Of a stretch of DNA of 64,000 nucleotides, positions 17,922-25,496 are shown piece after piece. The position numbers and the translations under genes are program-made. This DNA comes from Streptomyces sp. MMG1121 (GTDB taxonomy: Bacteria > Actinomycetota > Actinomycetes > Streptomycetales > Streptomycetaceae): the NCBI RefSeq assembly GCF_001280015.1, contig NZ_LGDV01000107.1, forward strand, positions 62,001 through 126,000, given 5' to 3'. Position 1 is the stretch's first letter. Every line of letters begins with the position of its first letter. The notes under the pieces are model-generated. The model made no database searches. It saw only the letters and a list, made by a program, of their open reading frames with translations, and had not been told where the DNA came from.

Positions 17922-18755
17922 TCACCCGGAAATCGGGGCGCCTTCGCCACCGCGTGGTGTGATGCGGAAGTCGAACGCGAGTGTCCCGGGGTCCAGAGCC
18001 GTAGCGCCGCCGTCGACCGTGATCACCGCTCCATTGACGTACGACGCCGCCGGTGACAACAGCCAGCCGATCGCCTCCGCGACCTCCCGCGGCTCACCCG
18101 GCCGGCCCACGGGCAGCACCCTGGTCGCCTCCTCGTAGGCGGCCTCCACGCCCCCGTCCCGCAGGTCCGGCTCCTCGGCGAAGCGGGCCATGCGCCGGTC
18201 GGCCATCTCGGTCCGTACCCAGCCGGGGCACACGATGTTGGCGCGCACCCCCTGTCGCCCGTAATCGACGGCGACGGACCGGCAGAGCTGGAGCAGGGCC
18301 GCCTTGGACGCGGCGTACGGGGCGTTGCCCGTGCCGTTGCGCAACGCGGACACCGAGGCGACGGCGACCACCGAGCCCCTGGACTCCAGCAGCTGCGGGA
18401 TCGCCGCGCGCAGCAGGAGAAGCGGGCCGGTGACGTTGGTGCGCATGACCTCGTCCCAGTCCCGCAACGACATGTCCCCCACCGCTCCGCCGCGCCCGAC
18501 GCCCGCGTTCAGCACCACCCCGTCGAGGCGCCCGTGCGCGGCCAGGGCGGCGCGGACCAGTCCCTCGGCCGCATCGGGATCCCCCACGTCGGACGGATAC
18601 GCCAGCGCTCCGGTCTCCCGCGCGAGGCGTCGCAGGGGCTCGGCCCGCCGGCCGGAGACGACCACATGGTGGCCTCCCTCGCACAGCAGCCGGGCCGTGG
18701 CCTCCCCGATGCCCGTTCCTCCGCCGGTCACGACGACGACCTGCTTGTCCGTCAC
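17922..18755 (-). CDS. Short-chain dehydrogenase/reductase
   Basis: Classical SDR of 277 residues. The GTG at 18755 (VTDKQVVVVTGGGTGIG) is chosen because it puts the cofactor motif TGGGTGIG at residue 8 and has AAGGGGG about 10 nt upstream; the frame remains open further but covers an unrelated intergenic region. NAGVG, the catalytic YAASK and PGWVRTEM are in place. The C-terminal 25 residues after VDGGAT are longer than usual. Substrate unknown. Confidence 0.9.
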   Translation of the reverse strand: MTDKQVVVVTGGGTGIGEATARLLCEGGHHVVVSGRRAEPLRRLARETGALAYPSDVGDPDAAEGLVRAALAAHGRLDGVVLNAGVGRGGAVGDMSLRDWDEVMRTNVTGPLLLLRAAIPQLLESRGSVVAVASVSALRNGTGNAPYAASKAALLQLCRSVAVDYGRQGVRANIVCPGWVRTEMADRRMARFAEEPDLRDGGVEAAYEEATRVLPVGRPGEPREVAEAIGWLLSPAASYVNGAVITVDGGATALDPGTLAFDFRITPRGGEGAPISG

Positions 18756-18872
18756 GGTGGCCCAACCCCCTTCATCGAGATCATCCGGTGTGTCCGACCC
18801 TAGGAGCGGGTGCCGCACCGCCGACGACTTCCGGCCAGGGGGGCGGTGAGCGAGACGAAGACCCCGACTTCG

Positions 18873-18957
18873 CTGAACGTGCTGCCTGGACCGTGTCCTC
18901 CATGGCCATGGACCGCATCGAGGTGAGGGAGCGGGCGGCGCGAACGCTGGGGTGCAC
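18873..18957 (+). repeat. Duplicated promoter segment (copy of the region before the 51819-52976 gene)
   Basis: About 85 bp closely resembling, in inverted orientation, the sequence upstream of the intact Gfo/Idh gene (about 52977-53062). Shared strings include GGACCGTGTCCTCCATGG and GGGGTGCACATGACGTCC. The homology runs straight into the broken gene that follows, so promoter and 5' gene portion were copied together. Confidence 0.8.
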
Positions 18958-19275
18958 ATGACGTCCACTTCCCCTCGTACGAGGTGCGGGTTCCCCTCGT
19001 ACGAGGTGCGGGCGCTGAGCGCCGGCAGCGCCCAGTCGACGCGTGCGGCCGGCGAGAAGTACGCGGTGCCGCTGCCCTTCGACAGCGCGGAGGGGCCGGC
19101 CCGCAGTACGGAAGTCGAGCTCGTGGTGATGACGGTGAAGGTTCCGCACCACCCGCAGCTCGTCCGGCCCGCGCTGGGCGCGGGGAAGACGGTGTTCAGC
19201 GAGTGGCCGCTCGGTGTCTTCCGTGCGGCGCCCGCCAGAAACCGTTCCGACGGGGACCGCCGCGCGGAGCCGTGA
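18958..19275 (+). pseudogene. Gfo/Idh/MocA oxidoreductase fragment (partial copy of the gene at 51819-52976)
   Basis: Starts with the same MTSTSP as the intact gene, lacks the whole Rossmann GxGxxG segment, then tracks it closely: RALSAGSAQSTRAAGEKYAVP and VPHHPQLVRPALGAGKTVF, where the intact copy has LELIRPALEAGKTVF. Homology stops after FSEWPLG, replaced by unrelated residues to a TGA. With no nucleotide fold and no substrate domain it cannot be a functional dehydrogenase. A 22-bp tandem duplication occupies the site of the missing Rossmann part. Confidence 0.88.
18969..19012 (+). repeat. 22-bp exact tandem duplication
   Basis: TTCCCCTCGTACGAGGTGCG plus GG, present twice head-to-tail (18969-18990, 18991-19012). 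The unit contains the palindrome CTCGTACGAG. It sits at the internal deletion point of the Gfo/Idh remnant. Confidence 0.9.
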
Positions 19276-19316
19276 GACGCCGAAGCCGCACCGAAGCGCT
19301 CCGGCGCGGCTTCGGC
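19275..19316 (+). terminator. Hairpin after the Gfo/Idh remnant
   Basis: 13-bp perfect stem (ACGCCGAAGCCGC at 19275-19287, complement at 19304-19316) with a 16-nt loop. It directly follows the TGA of the remnant and precedes the GNAT gene. Confidence 0.7.
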
Positions 19317-19426
19317 GTGAGATCGGTTGCGCGCGCACGAGTGGTTCCCGGGAGCGGTGCGGGAACGCCTGCCCGAGGAGCCGACCCGCCGCAGGAAGCC
19401 AGTCCCCGGTGCGAAATACTCTCCCG

Positions 19427-19915
19427 ATGACGTCACGCACTTCCCCGGCCGGCCAGCCGATCACGATACGGAGGGCAGTCGCGCGGGATGCCAAACGGCT
19501 CACGCGGCTCGTGCGTGGCTCAGGCGCCTACGAGGGCAAGTACGCAGCCGCAGTCGCGGGCTACCGGGTCGGTCCTGATTACATCGAGGCCCACCGCGCC
19601 TTCGTAGCCGTCGGCGCCGACGAGCAGGGAGGCCGGGTCCTCGGGTTCTACTCGCTCGTCCTCGCTCCACCGGAGCTCGACCTGCTGTTCGTCGCCGACG
19701 AGGCGCAAGGACGCGGTATCGGACGGCTGCTCGTCGCACACATGCAGTCCGAGGCCCGTGCCGCCGGGCTCGACCGTGTCAAGGTCGTGTCGCATCGTCC
19801 CGCCGAGGACTTCTACCACCGCGTCGGTGCCGTGCGGACCGGGACCGCGCTCGCGAACCCGCCCGCCGTGCCGTGGGACCGTCCCGAATTCGAGTTTCGC
19901 ATTCCTTCGGAATGA
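19427..19915 (+). CDS. GNAT-family N-acetyltransferase
   Basis: 162 residues. The acetyl-CoA-binding motif A is plain (LLFVADEAQGRGIGRLLVAHMQ, with QGRGIG as pyrophosphate loop), followed by motif B and SHRPAEDFYHRVGAV. The ATG start puts the fold at the expected distance. No strong neighbour link; upstream lies the decayed oxidoreductase, downstream a convergent phosphoesterase. Substrate unknown. Confidence 0.88.
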   Translation: MTSRTSPAGQPITIRRAVARDAKRLTRLVRGSGAYEGKYAAAVAGYRVGPDYIEAHRAFVAVGADEQGGRVLGFYSLVLAPPELDLLFVADEAQGRGIGRLLVAHMQSEARAAGLDRVKVVSHRPAEDFYHRVGAVRTGTALANPPAVPWDRPEFEFRIPSE

Positions 19916-20102
19916 CGCGGTGTGCCGGTTGGCGGGGCACCGGCCCCGCCCGCGTGGCGGCCGGCATGCAGGAGCCGCTGGACGCCGCGCGCTCCGCGTG
20001 TGCCGCCGTCTCCGCCCTGGCCGGAGGAATCGCCTGCGCCGGCGGCCGCTCCCGGCGACTTCCTCGCCTGCGGCACTCCCAGGGCCATCGGCCCGCCCAG
20101 CG

Positions 20103-21323
20103 CTACGGCGTGGGGGGCCGCTGCGGGGAGCGGAGTACGAGCAGGGTGATCTCGCTCGGGGCGAAGACGCGGAAGGGCGGGCCCCAGAAGCCGGTGCCAC
20201 GGCTGGTGTAGAGGAGGGTGCGGGTGCCGTGGCGGCTGAGGCCGGCGAGGGCGGGCTGGTCGATGCGGACCAGGTGGTGGAAGGGCCAGATCTGGCCGCC
20301 GTGGGTGTGGCCGGAGAGCTGGAGGTCGACGCCGCCGGTTGCCGCCCGGTCGACGAACTTGGGCTGGTGGGCCAGGAGCAGGACGGGGTGGTCGGGGTCG
20401 GCGCCGTGCAGGGCTCCGGCGAGGTGGGCGCCGTGGCCGGCGAGGCCGGAGGACTCGGCCGTGACGTCGTCCACGCCGGCGACCACGAGGGTGTCACCAC
20501 CGCGTTCGAGCAGCAGATGGCGGTTGCGCAGCGGCTCCCAGCCCAGCTCGTCCATCAGATCGACCCAGCCCTGGGCCTCGCTGTAGTACTCGTGGTTGCC
20601 GGTGACGTAGACCCGGGCCCGGGTGGCCCGCACGGTGCCGAGTGGGGCGGCCTGGGCGCGGCGACGTTCGGCCGTGCCGTCCGCGATGTCTCCGGTGTGG
20701 CAGACCAGGTCGGCTTCCAGCGTGTTGACCGTCTCGCAGACCCGTGCCGACCAGCGGGCGCGGTCGAGCGGACCGTAGTGGGTGTCGGTGATGAGGACGA
20801 CGCGCGTGCCGTCCAACCCGGCCCCCAGGCGCGGAAGTTGCACGTCCAGGCGGCGTACCCGTGGTACCCGGCGGGCCTCGGCGTACCCCCAGGTGAGCAG
20901 CACGGCGGCTGTGCCGAGGACCGCCCAGGTGACGATCCGGGCCCGGTCCTGGCCGTCGCCGACGCCGGCCACGGTCAGGGTGAGCCGCAGCGGGACGCCG
21001 AGCACGACGGACCAGGCGAACAGGGTCCAGCTGGTGCCCAGCAGGGTGTCTCCGACGATCGCCGCCCGGTCCTGCTGGCGTCGGCCGTGGCCGCGCACCA
21101 TCGCGAGCGGCATACCGATCAGGCCGAGGGCGAACAGGGCGGTGCCGGCGAGCGTGACAGGGAGCGGCCAGCGCTGGCCGGTGTGCAGCAGCAGCCAGCA
21201 GGGCACGGCCCACAGCAGGACGGGGGCGATCACGGGGAGGTAGCGCATCAGGCGGTGCAGTCGGCTCTGCTGCGTCGCGTGCGTCGCACTGTCGGCGGAT
21301 CGGGTTTCGCTGGTGTCGGTCAC
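20103..21323 (-). CDS. Membrane-anchored metallophosphoesterase
   Basis: 406 residues. GTG start with AAGGAGGGG just upstream. The N-terminal 150 residues contain four hydrophobic helices (for example LPVIAPVLLWAVPCWLLL); the C-terminal catalytic domain has every metal-binding motif of the calcineurin-like fold: TDTHYG, HTGDIADG, GNHEYY, LLAHQP and GHTHGGQ. This architecture matches YkuE/YaeI-type enzymes that act on lipid-linked or cell-envelope phosphate esters. Active site orientation to the cytoplasm or outside is not settled by the sequence. Confidence 0.92.
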   Translation of the reverse strand: MTDTSETRSADSATHATQQSRLHRLMRYLPVIAPVLLWAVPCWLLLHTGQRWPLPVTLAGTALFALGLIGMPLAMVRGHGRRQQDRAAIVGDTLLGTSWTLFAWSVVLGVPLRLTLTVAGVGDGQDRARIVTWAVLGTAAVLLTWGYAEARRVPRVRRLDVQLPRLGAGLDGTRVVLITDTHYGPLDRARWSARVCETVNTLEADLVCHTGDIADGTAERRRAQAAPLGTVRATRARVYVTGNHEYYSEAQGWVDLMDELGWEPLRNRHLLLERGGDTLVVAGVDDVTAESSGLAGHGAHLAGALHGADPDHPVLLLAHQPKFVDRAATGGVDLQLSGHTHGGQIWPFHHLVRIDQPALAGLSRHGTRTLLYTSRGTGFWGPPFRVFAPSEITLLVLRSPQRPPTP

Positions 21324-21690
21324 GCTTCCCCTCCTTGAGCAACCAGGCTGCTGTCGGGCGCACTGTATCCGGCCGTCCCGGGCCGGCCGGACGGGCGGGG
21401 TGCTCATGGTGGGCTGCCCAGCCCATCGTCCTCGAACCGGAGACCATCGTGGGTAACGTCGGCTGACGGCTGCGCCGGCCGGTCCGGCCGAAGTGCGCCG
21501 GAAGGTCGCGTCTGTACGGCATGCAGCCCGCGAACCCCGCCCCCCTCCGCTTCGACGTTCTGCCCCGGCAGCGCACCGCGACCGAGGACTCCGAGGCAAC
21601 CTGTCATGCGCCCCAGGCCGGGTGTGCGGGGTCGCAGCAGCCGCCCGGACCAGCGCGGAAGCGGGCACGGGCGGTTGATCGGGCGGGTTG
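21324..21690. other. Gene-free interval
   Basis: 367 bases between the phosphoesterase start and the end of the upstream membrane-protein gene. Presumably holds the phosphoesterase promoter. I see no conserved gene, RNA or strong repeat. Confidence 0.5.
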
Positions 21691-22314
21691 TCAGCAGGCG
21701 TCGGGCTCGGCGGCGTTCCGTTCACGGGTGACCGTTCTGCGGGCCAGCAGTACGGAGAGCGCTGTGATGGCGGCCCACGACGGTGCCATGAGGATGTGCA
21801 GCAGTCCAAGCCAGGCGACGTCGCTCCAGAGGTACAGAGCCGCCTGCGCGGCCAGACTCACGAAACTCACGAGCGCGATCACCGCGGTTGATACCGCGTA
21901 GAAGCGGTCCAGCACCCGGTTCGAGCGCCACCCGGGCGGGCCGCCCACGATCTTGTTCGCGACCAGGCCGGCCAGGGGACGGCCGGCCGCGAGAGACAGG
22001 AGGCAGGCCGCCGTCGCTGCGGCCGGGATCAGCATGGGGAGCAGGAAGAACCCGCGTGCCTGTCCCGTCCAGGCGGCCGCGGTCGCGCACGCGGTCGCCA
22101 GCAGGGCTCCGATGACCGCGTGCCGGACCTGCTGCCGGGCCCGCAGCCGCCATGCAAGGACGAGTACGGCGGTCACCGTTGCGGCGGCGGAGGCGAGCCG
22201 TAGGCCGCCGATCCCGTTTGCGGTCAGGAACGCGAGTGTGGGTGCCCCTGCCGCAGCAGTGGCGGTGGCGGTGGCAGTGGCAGTGGCCGCGGAGGCGGCG
22301 CGTGATGGCGTCAT
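21691..22314 (-). CDS. Hypothetical polytopic membrane protein
   Basis: 207 residues with about six hydrophobic helices after an Ala/Thr-rich N-terminus. A GRPLAGLVANKIVG loop in the middle resembles DUF3159-type proteins, but I cannot confirm the family. The start overlaps the stop of the 112-residue gene upstream by 4 nt, so the two are probably translated together. Confidence 0.75.
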   Translation of the reverse strand: MTPSRAASAATATATATATAAAGAPTLAFLTANGIGGLRLASAAATVTAVLVLAWRLRARQQVRHAVIGALLATACATAAAWTGQARGFFLLPMLIPAAATAACLLSLAAGRPLAGLVANKIVGGPPGWRSNRVLDRFYAVSTAVIALVSFVSLAAQAALYLWSDVAWLGLLHILMAPSWAAITALSVLLARRTVTRERNAAEPDAC

Positions 22315-22649
22315 CGCGTCGGCTCGACGACGTCGGTGACGTCGTCGCAGCGGCGTCGGCCGGTGACCTTCGAAGCCGGGAGACGTCCGGCCTTGGAGAC
22401 ACCGGTGAGCGTGTCGCCGTCGACAGTGACGGTGAAGGCGAGATCGAGGCGCATCGGGCGGGTGATCGACTGCTTCCAGGACAGCCGGTGGCCGTCGACG
22501 GCGATGTCCTTCAGCGGCAGGTCCTCGCCGGCGCCGTGGGCGGTGCCGACCAGCAGCCCGCCCTCCGAGCGCAGCTCGATGACGGGCCGCACCCGCCCGA
22601 TGGGCGTGACGATGGTCAGGTCCCAGACACCTTCGATTTCAGCGGACAT
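22311..22649 (-). CDS. Conserved hypothetical small beta-barrel-like protein
   Basis: 112 residues of alternating beta strands (GVWDLTIVTPIGRV; GGLLVGTAHG; LDLAFTVTVDGDTLTGVSK), the pattern of small lipocalin-like proteins whose strands end in DGxxxSWxxxITxPM. No catalytic residues are evident. It lies 48 nt after the DJ-1-like gene and overlaps the membrane-protein gene, consistent with a three-gene operon. Confidence 0.75.
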   Translation of the reverse strand: MSAEIEGVWDLTIVTPIGRVRPVIELRSEGGLLVGTAHGAGEDLPLKDIAVDGHRLSWKQSITRPMRLDLAFTVTVDGDTLTGVSKAGRLPASKVTGRRRCDDVTDVVEPTR

Positions 22650-22697
22650 GAAGTAGCGCTTCCTTGCGTCGTTATGTGCGGGGCGGGACAGGTGTGC

Positions 22698-23378
22698 TCA
22701 GAAGGCGGCGGGCGCGAGCCCGCGGGGGCGCCAGGTCGTGCCGCGGCGCTCGTGGGCGAACAACTCCTCCACGGCGTGGGCGATCTGTGGACCCACTTCC
22801 CGCTCCAGCAGGTACAGGCCGAGGTCGAGGCCGGAGGTGACCCCGGCGGCGGTGACCAGGTCGCCGTCGTCGACCACGCGTGCTCGGACGGCGTGGACGC
22901 CGGTCGCGTCGAGCAGGTCCAGGCCCAGGTGGTGGGTGGTGGCGTGACGACCGGGGAGGAGACCGGCCATGGCCAGGACGAGCGAGCCGCCGCAGACCGT
23001 CGCCACGGTGATCCGCGCGTCCTCCATGGCGGCCTTGAGCAGCACCGGCAATTCGGTCCGCAGCGCGCGGGCCAGCCGGACCGGGATGGCGTCGTCCTGC
23101 GTGTCGTCGCCTTCGGGGTCCGTGCTGTCGCCGGGGTCGCCGACGCGCCCGGCGGCGCCGGGGACGAGGACGACGCCGGGACGGCTGGGGTCGAGGATGC
23201 CGGTGGTGTGCAGCGAGAGCCCGCCGGTGCCGCTGACGACCTCCCGCGGGCCTTCGGCGCTGACCAGCTCCACGCTGACGGCGCCCTCGGAGGCGGTGCC
23301 GCCGGCGTGGAGGACCTCGAACGGTGCGATGGCGTCAAGCGGGTCGAACCCGTCGAACAACACGATCTGGACGTGCAT
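22698..23378 (-). CDS. DJ-1/PfpI (class I glutamine amidotransferase-like) protein
   Basis: 226 residues. Begins MHVQIVLFDGFDPLDA, the usual first strand; the nucleophile elbow holds the Cys in ATVCGGSLVLAMAGLL, followed by ATTHH. This is the domain arrangement of ThiJ/PfpI proteins and of isonitrile-hydratase-like enzymes, without the AraC DNA-binding domain found in some relatives. An acidic insertion (DPGDSTDPEGDDTQDD) is present near residue 85. Likely role in hydrolysis or carbonyl stress; not specified further. Confidence 0.88.
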   Translation of the reverse strand: MHVQIVLFDGFDPLDAIAPFEVLHAGGTASEGAVSVELVSAEGPREVVSGTGGLSLHTTGILDPSRPGVVLVPGAAGRVGDPGDSTDPEGDDTQDDAIPVRLARALRTELPVLLKAAMEDARITVATVCGGSLVLAMAGLLPGRHATTHHLGLDLLDATGVHAVRARVVDDGDLVTAAGVTSGLDLGLYLLEREVGPQIAHAVEELFAHERRGTTWRPRGLAPAAF

Positions 23379-23431
23379 GTGAGTGACTTCCGTGAGAGTG
23401 GGAGCCGGTGGTCACCGGCTTCGCTGCGATG

Positions 23432-23932
23432 CTAGGAGCCGGTGCGCGCAGCGAGGATGGGCTCGAATGACACATCCCAACGGAATCTCGCCACACTGTC
23501 GCCCTCGCCCGCCCAGCCCTCCTGATGGGGGCTGTTGGCGTCGAGGCACAGGTAGTTCCCGGAGCCCTGGTCGTAGCCGCTGACGAGCTGGCCGTACTTG
23601 GTGGCGGTCCAGGTCTTGCCGACCCCGTGCCAGGTGTCGCCGGTGCCGCAGGTCCAGACGACGTTCTCGACCAGCTTCGGAAGACGCTTTGGTTCGTCGT
23701 ACCCGTGATACAGACAGCGGTTCTCGTACCACGAGCTCGGCGGGTCCACGGCGTAGGCGTGGACCTCTCCTTCTCCGGCTGCCTCCCTCCTGACCGCGGC
23801 ATGTCCCGTGCCCGACGCGGCCAGGAGGACGCCGGCCAGCGCGGTGATGCCCCACCGGCGCCATCGGCCCGTCAGGGGCACGCCACGGGGTCTTGCGCGC
23901 AGGTGCGTTTCAGCGTTCTCCTCCAGCTCCAC
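23432..23932 (-). CDS. Secreted hypothetical protein
   Basis: 166 residues with an N-terminal export signal: basic RWRRWG, hydrophobic ITALAGVLLAASG, then an AxA-like cleavage at GHAA. The mature part has four cysteines or fewer in a compact Trp/Tyr-rich domain (SSWYENRCLYHGYDE; WTCGTGDTWHGVGKTWTATKYGQ). I do not recognise the family. The first ATG is used, though a start nearer the signal is possible. Confidence 0.68.
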   Translation of the reverse strand: MELEENAETHLRARPRGVPLTGRWRRWGITALAGVLLAASGTGHAAVRREAAGEGEVHAYAVDPPSSWYENRCLYHGYDEPKRLPKLVENVVWTCGTGDTWHGVGKTWTATKYGQLVSGYDQGSGNYLCLDANSPHQEGWAGEGDSVARFRWDVSFEPILAARTGS

Positions 23933-24459
23933 GGCACATGGCTAACGGGTGGCGTGTCGCTTGGCAGGGCGAACACGGTGTGGAAACCGTCGGTTTCACC
24001 GGTTCAGTTCACCGCCGCTGCGTAGGGGCATGCGGCTGCAGGCGATCCTGCGCGCACGCGGACTTCCGGGCCTGAGTGATCCTGATCCTCTGGTGACACG
24101 GCGCGGCGGGAGCTTCGACCGCAACGACACGACCGCCACATTCACGCACACCGTCACCGATGTCACGGCCGGCAACGTCGTCCCCGTGCAGCTCCTCTGG
24201 AAGGCGGCGGGGGAGGGCGGTACCAGGCAGCCCTCGGGCTCCGCGGCCGGACTCCTTCGCCCTCCCGTTCGGCCTGGGCGTGCACGGGACAGGCGCAGGG
24301 ACAGGGACAGCGTCACCGAAACCCGGGACCCCGGCGGCTCCTTCTGTCCACTCCGTGATGACGCTGCGATGCTCTTGCTCGGCTGTCCCCACCTTGCGGG
24401 GTGAATGCCTGTTCTCATCGAGGGAGAGAGAGACGGCCTCGGCACGGTAGAAAGGACGT
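23933..24459. other. Gene-free interval
   Basis: 527 bases between divergent secreted-protein and MarR genes. Both promoters should lie here. A stretch at about 24110-24220 translates in the + frame to a Thr/Val-rich beta-like peptide ending NVVPVQLLWKAAGE, which might be a gene remnant, but there is no start and I cannot assign it. Confidence 0.4.
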
Positions 24460-24996
24460 ATGGCGGAGCGACAGACCCCCACGGGTGCCTTGGACGATGT
24501 CGATGCGGTCACCAGAGCGGTGCTGACCGCGTCGCGTCTGTTGGTGGCGGTCTCCGCGCGCTCGCTCGCCGCGGTGGAGGACCGGGTGACCGTCGCCCAG
24601 TTCCGGATGCTGGTGGTGCTGTCCACCAGGGGGACGACCAAGCTGGTCGAGCTCGCGGAGCTGCTCCAGGTGGCTCCCTCCACCGCCATGCGGATGGTCG
24701 ACCGGCTGATCGCCTCCGGGCTCGCCGACCGCCAGGCCAATCCTGCCAACCGTCGCGAGACGCTCCTGCGGCTCACCGAGGAGGGCCGGCGCACCGTCGA
24801 GGAAGTCACCGCCCGGCGTCGTGCCGAGATCGCCGCCATCGTCGAACGGCTCCGCCCGATGGAGCGGCTGGCGCTCGTCGAGGCGCTGGGCGCCTTCAAC
24901 GAGGCGGGTGGCGAGCCTCCGGTACCCGGGGCGGACGATCCCGAACCGTACCCGCTCGGCTGGATGGTGGACGGAGCACTGACGCACGACGCCTGA
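24460..24996 (+). CDS. MarR-family transcriptional regulator
   Basis: 178 residues with the winged helix in the middle: VTVAQFRMLVVLSTRG, ELAELLQVAPSTAMRMVDRLIASGLADRQ (recognition helix and turn), then NRRETLLRLTEEGRR (wing). The C-terminal helix forms the dimer interface. Candidate operators with consensus TTGCATARTGCAA occur four times in the next 2.6 kb, before the ClC gene, the FAD monooxygenase and a small ORF, making those likely targets. Inducer unknown. Confidence 0.92.
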   Translation: MAERQTPTGALDDVDAVTRAVLTASRLLVAVSARSLAAVEDRVTVAQFRMLVVLSTRGTTKLVELAELLQVAPSTAMRMVDRLIASGLADRQANPANRRETLLRLTEEGRRTVEEVTARRRAEIAAIVERLRPMERLALVEALGAFNEAGGEPPVPGADDPEPYPLGWMVDGALTHDA

Positions 24997-25072
24997 CATG
25001 AGTACGGCTGGTCCGGCCGGCCATGGCTTGCTTTCAGGCGCGCTCTTTTCCTGTCCCCTGTTGGCCCTTAAC

Positions 25073-25085
25073 CTGCATAACGCAA
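25073..25085. promoter_or_regulatory. MarR-type box 1 (weak)
   Basis: CTGCATAACGCAA, 77 nt after the MarR stop. It deviates at two positions from TTGCATARTGCAA and no clear gene starts nearby. Confidence 0.4.
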
Positions 25086-25222
25086 TGAAACGGGACGAGC
25101 GCCGGCAGTGGCCGACGGACGAGGACAGGGCGTGGGTCCGGCAGGAACGCGCTGACGTCGACGGGCCTCGCGATCAGGTTGTTGGCCGTCAGGCAGGGGT
25201 TCGTCCTGGCGAAGTGGATCAC

Positions 25223-25393
25223 TCATGGCGAGCCTGCCGTGTAGACGCCGATCAGCAGGATGAGCCAGTCGACCGGGACTGCCGGACCGCTTGCGCCCCT
25301 CCGCTCGGGGCGCTCCTGCGTGCCGGGCGCATCGAGCTCGCTGTATGTGGTCGGGGGCGTGCACGCGACGTGGCCGCGCTCCGCAAGTGCCAC
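25223..25393 (-). CDS. Possible small membrane-associated protein
   Basis: 56 codons with GTG start directly behind an excellent ribosome site (AAGGAGGTGA, 25397-25406) and a MarR-type box about 50 nt upstream. The peptide begins MALAERGHVACTPPTTYSEL and ends with a short hydrophobic run, VDWLILLIGVYTA. It may be a genuine small protein or the leftover N-terminus of a longer gene. No family recognised. Confidence 0.4.
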   Translation of the reverse strand: MALAERGHVACTPPTTYSELDAPGTQERPERRGASGPAVPVDWLILLIGVYTAGSP

Positions 25394-25442
25394 GGTTCAC
25401 CTCCTTGGAACGGAATGTCCGTCGAGGCCCCCGCCATCCGTT

Positions 25443-25455
25443 TTGCAGAGTGCAA
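25443..25455. promoter_or_regulatory. MarR-type box 2
   Basis: TTGCAGAGTGCAA: inverted TTGCA/TGCAA half-sites with 3-nt spacing. Sits upstream of the small ORF at 25393 and just beyond the ClC stop. Confidence 0.55.
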
Positions 25456-25496
25456 GTACAGATCGCGGGCACGGACCGCAGCGCCTGGCGACGCGC

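Noticed and set aside
15086..17950. 954-codon antisense frame over the MFS gene.
   Set aside because: Asp/Gly/Arg-rich shadow translation without helices or motifs; the + strand encodes a clear transporter.
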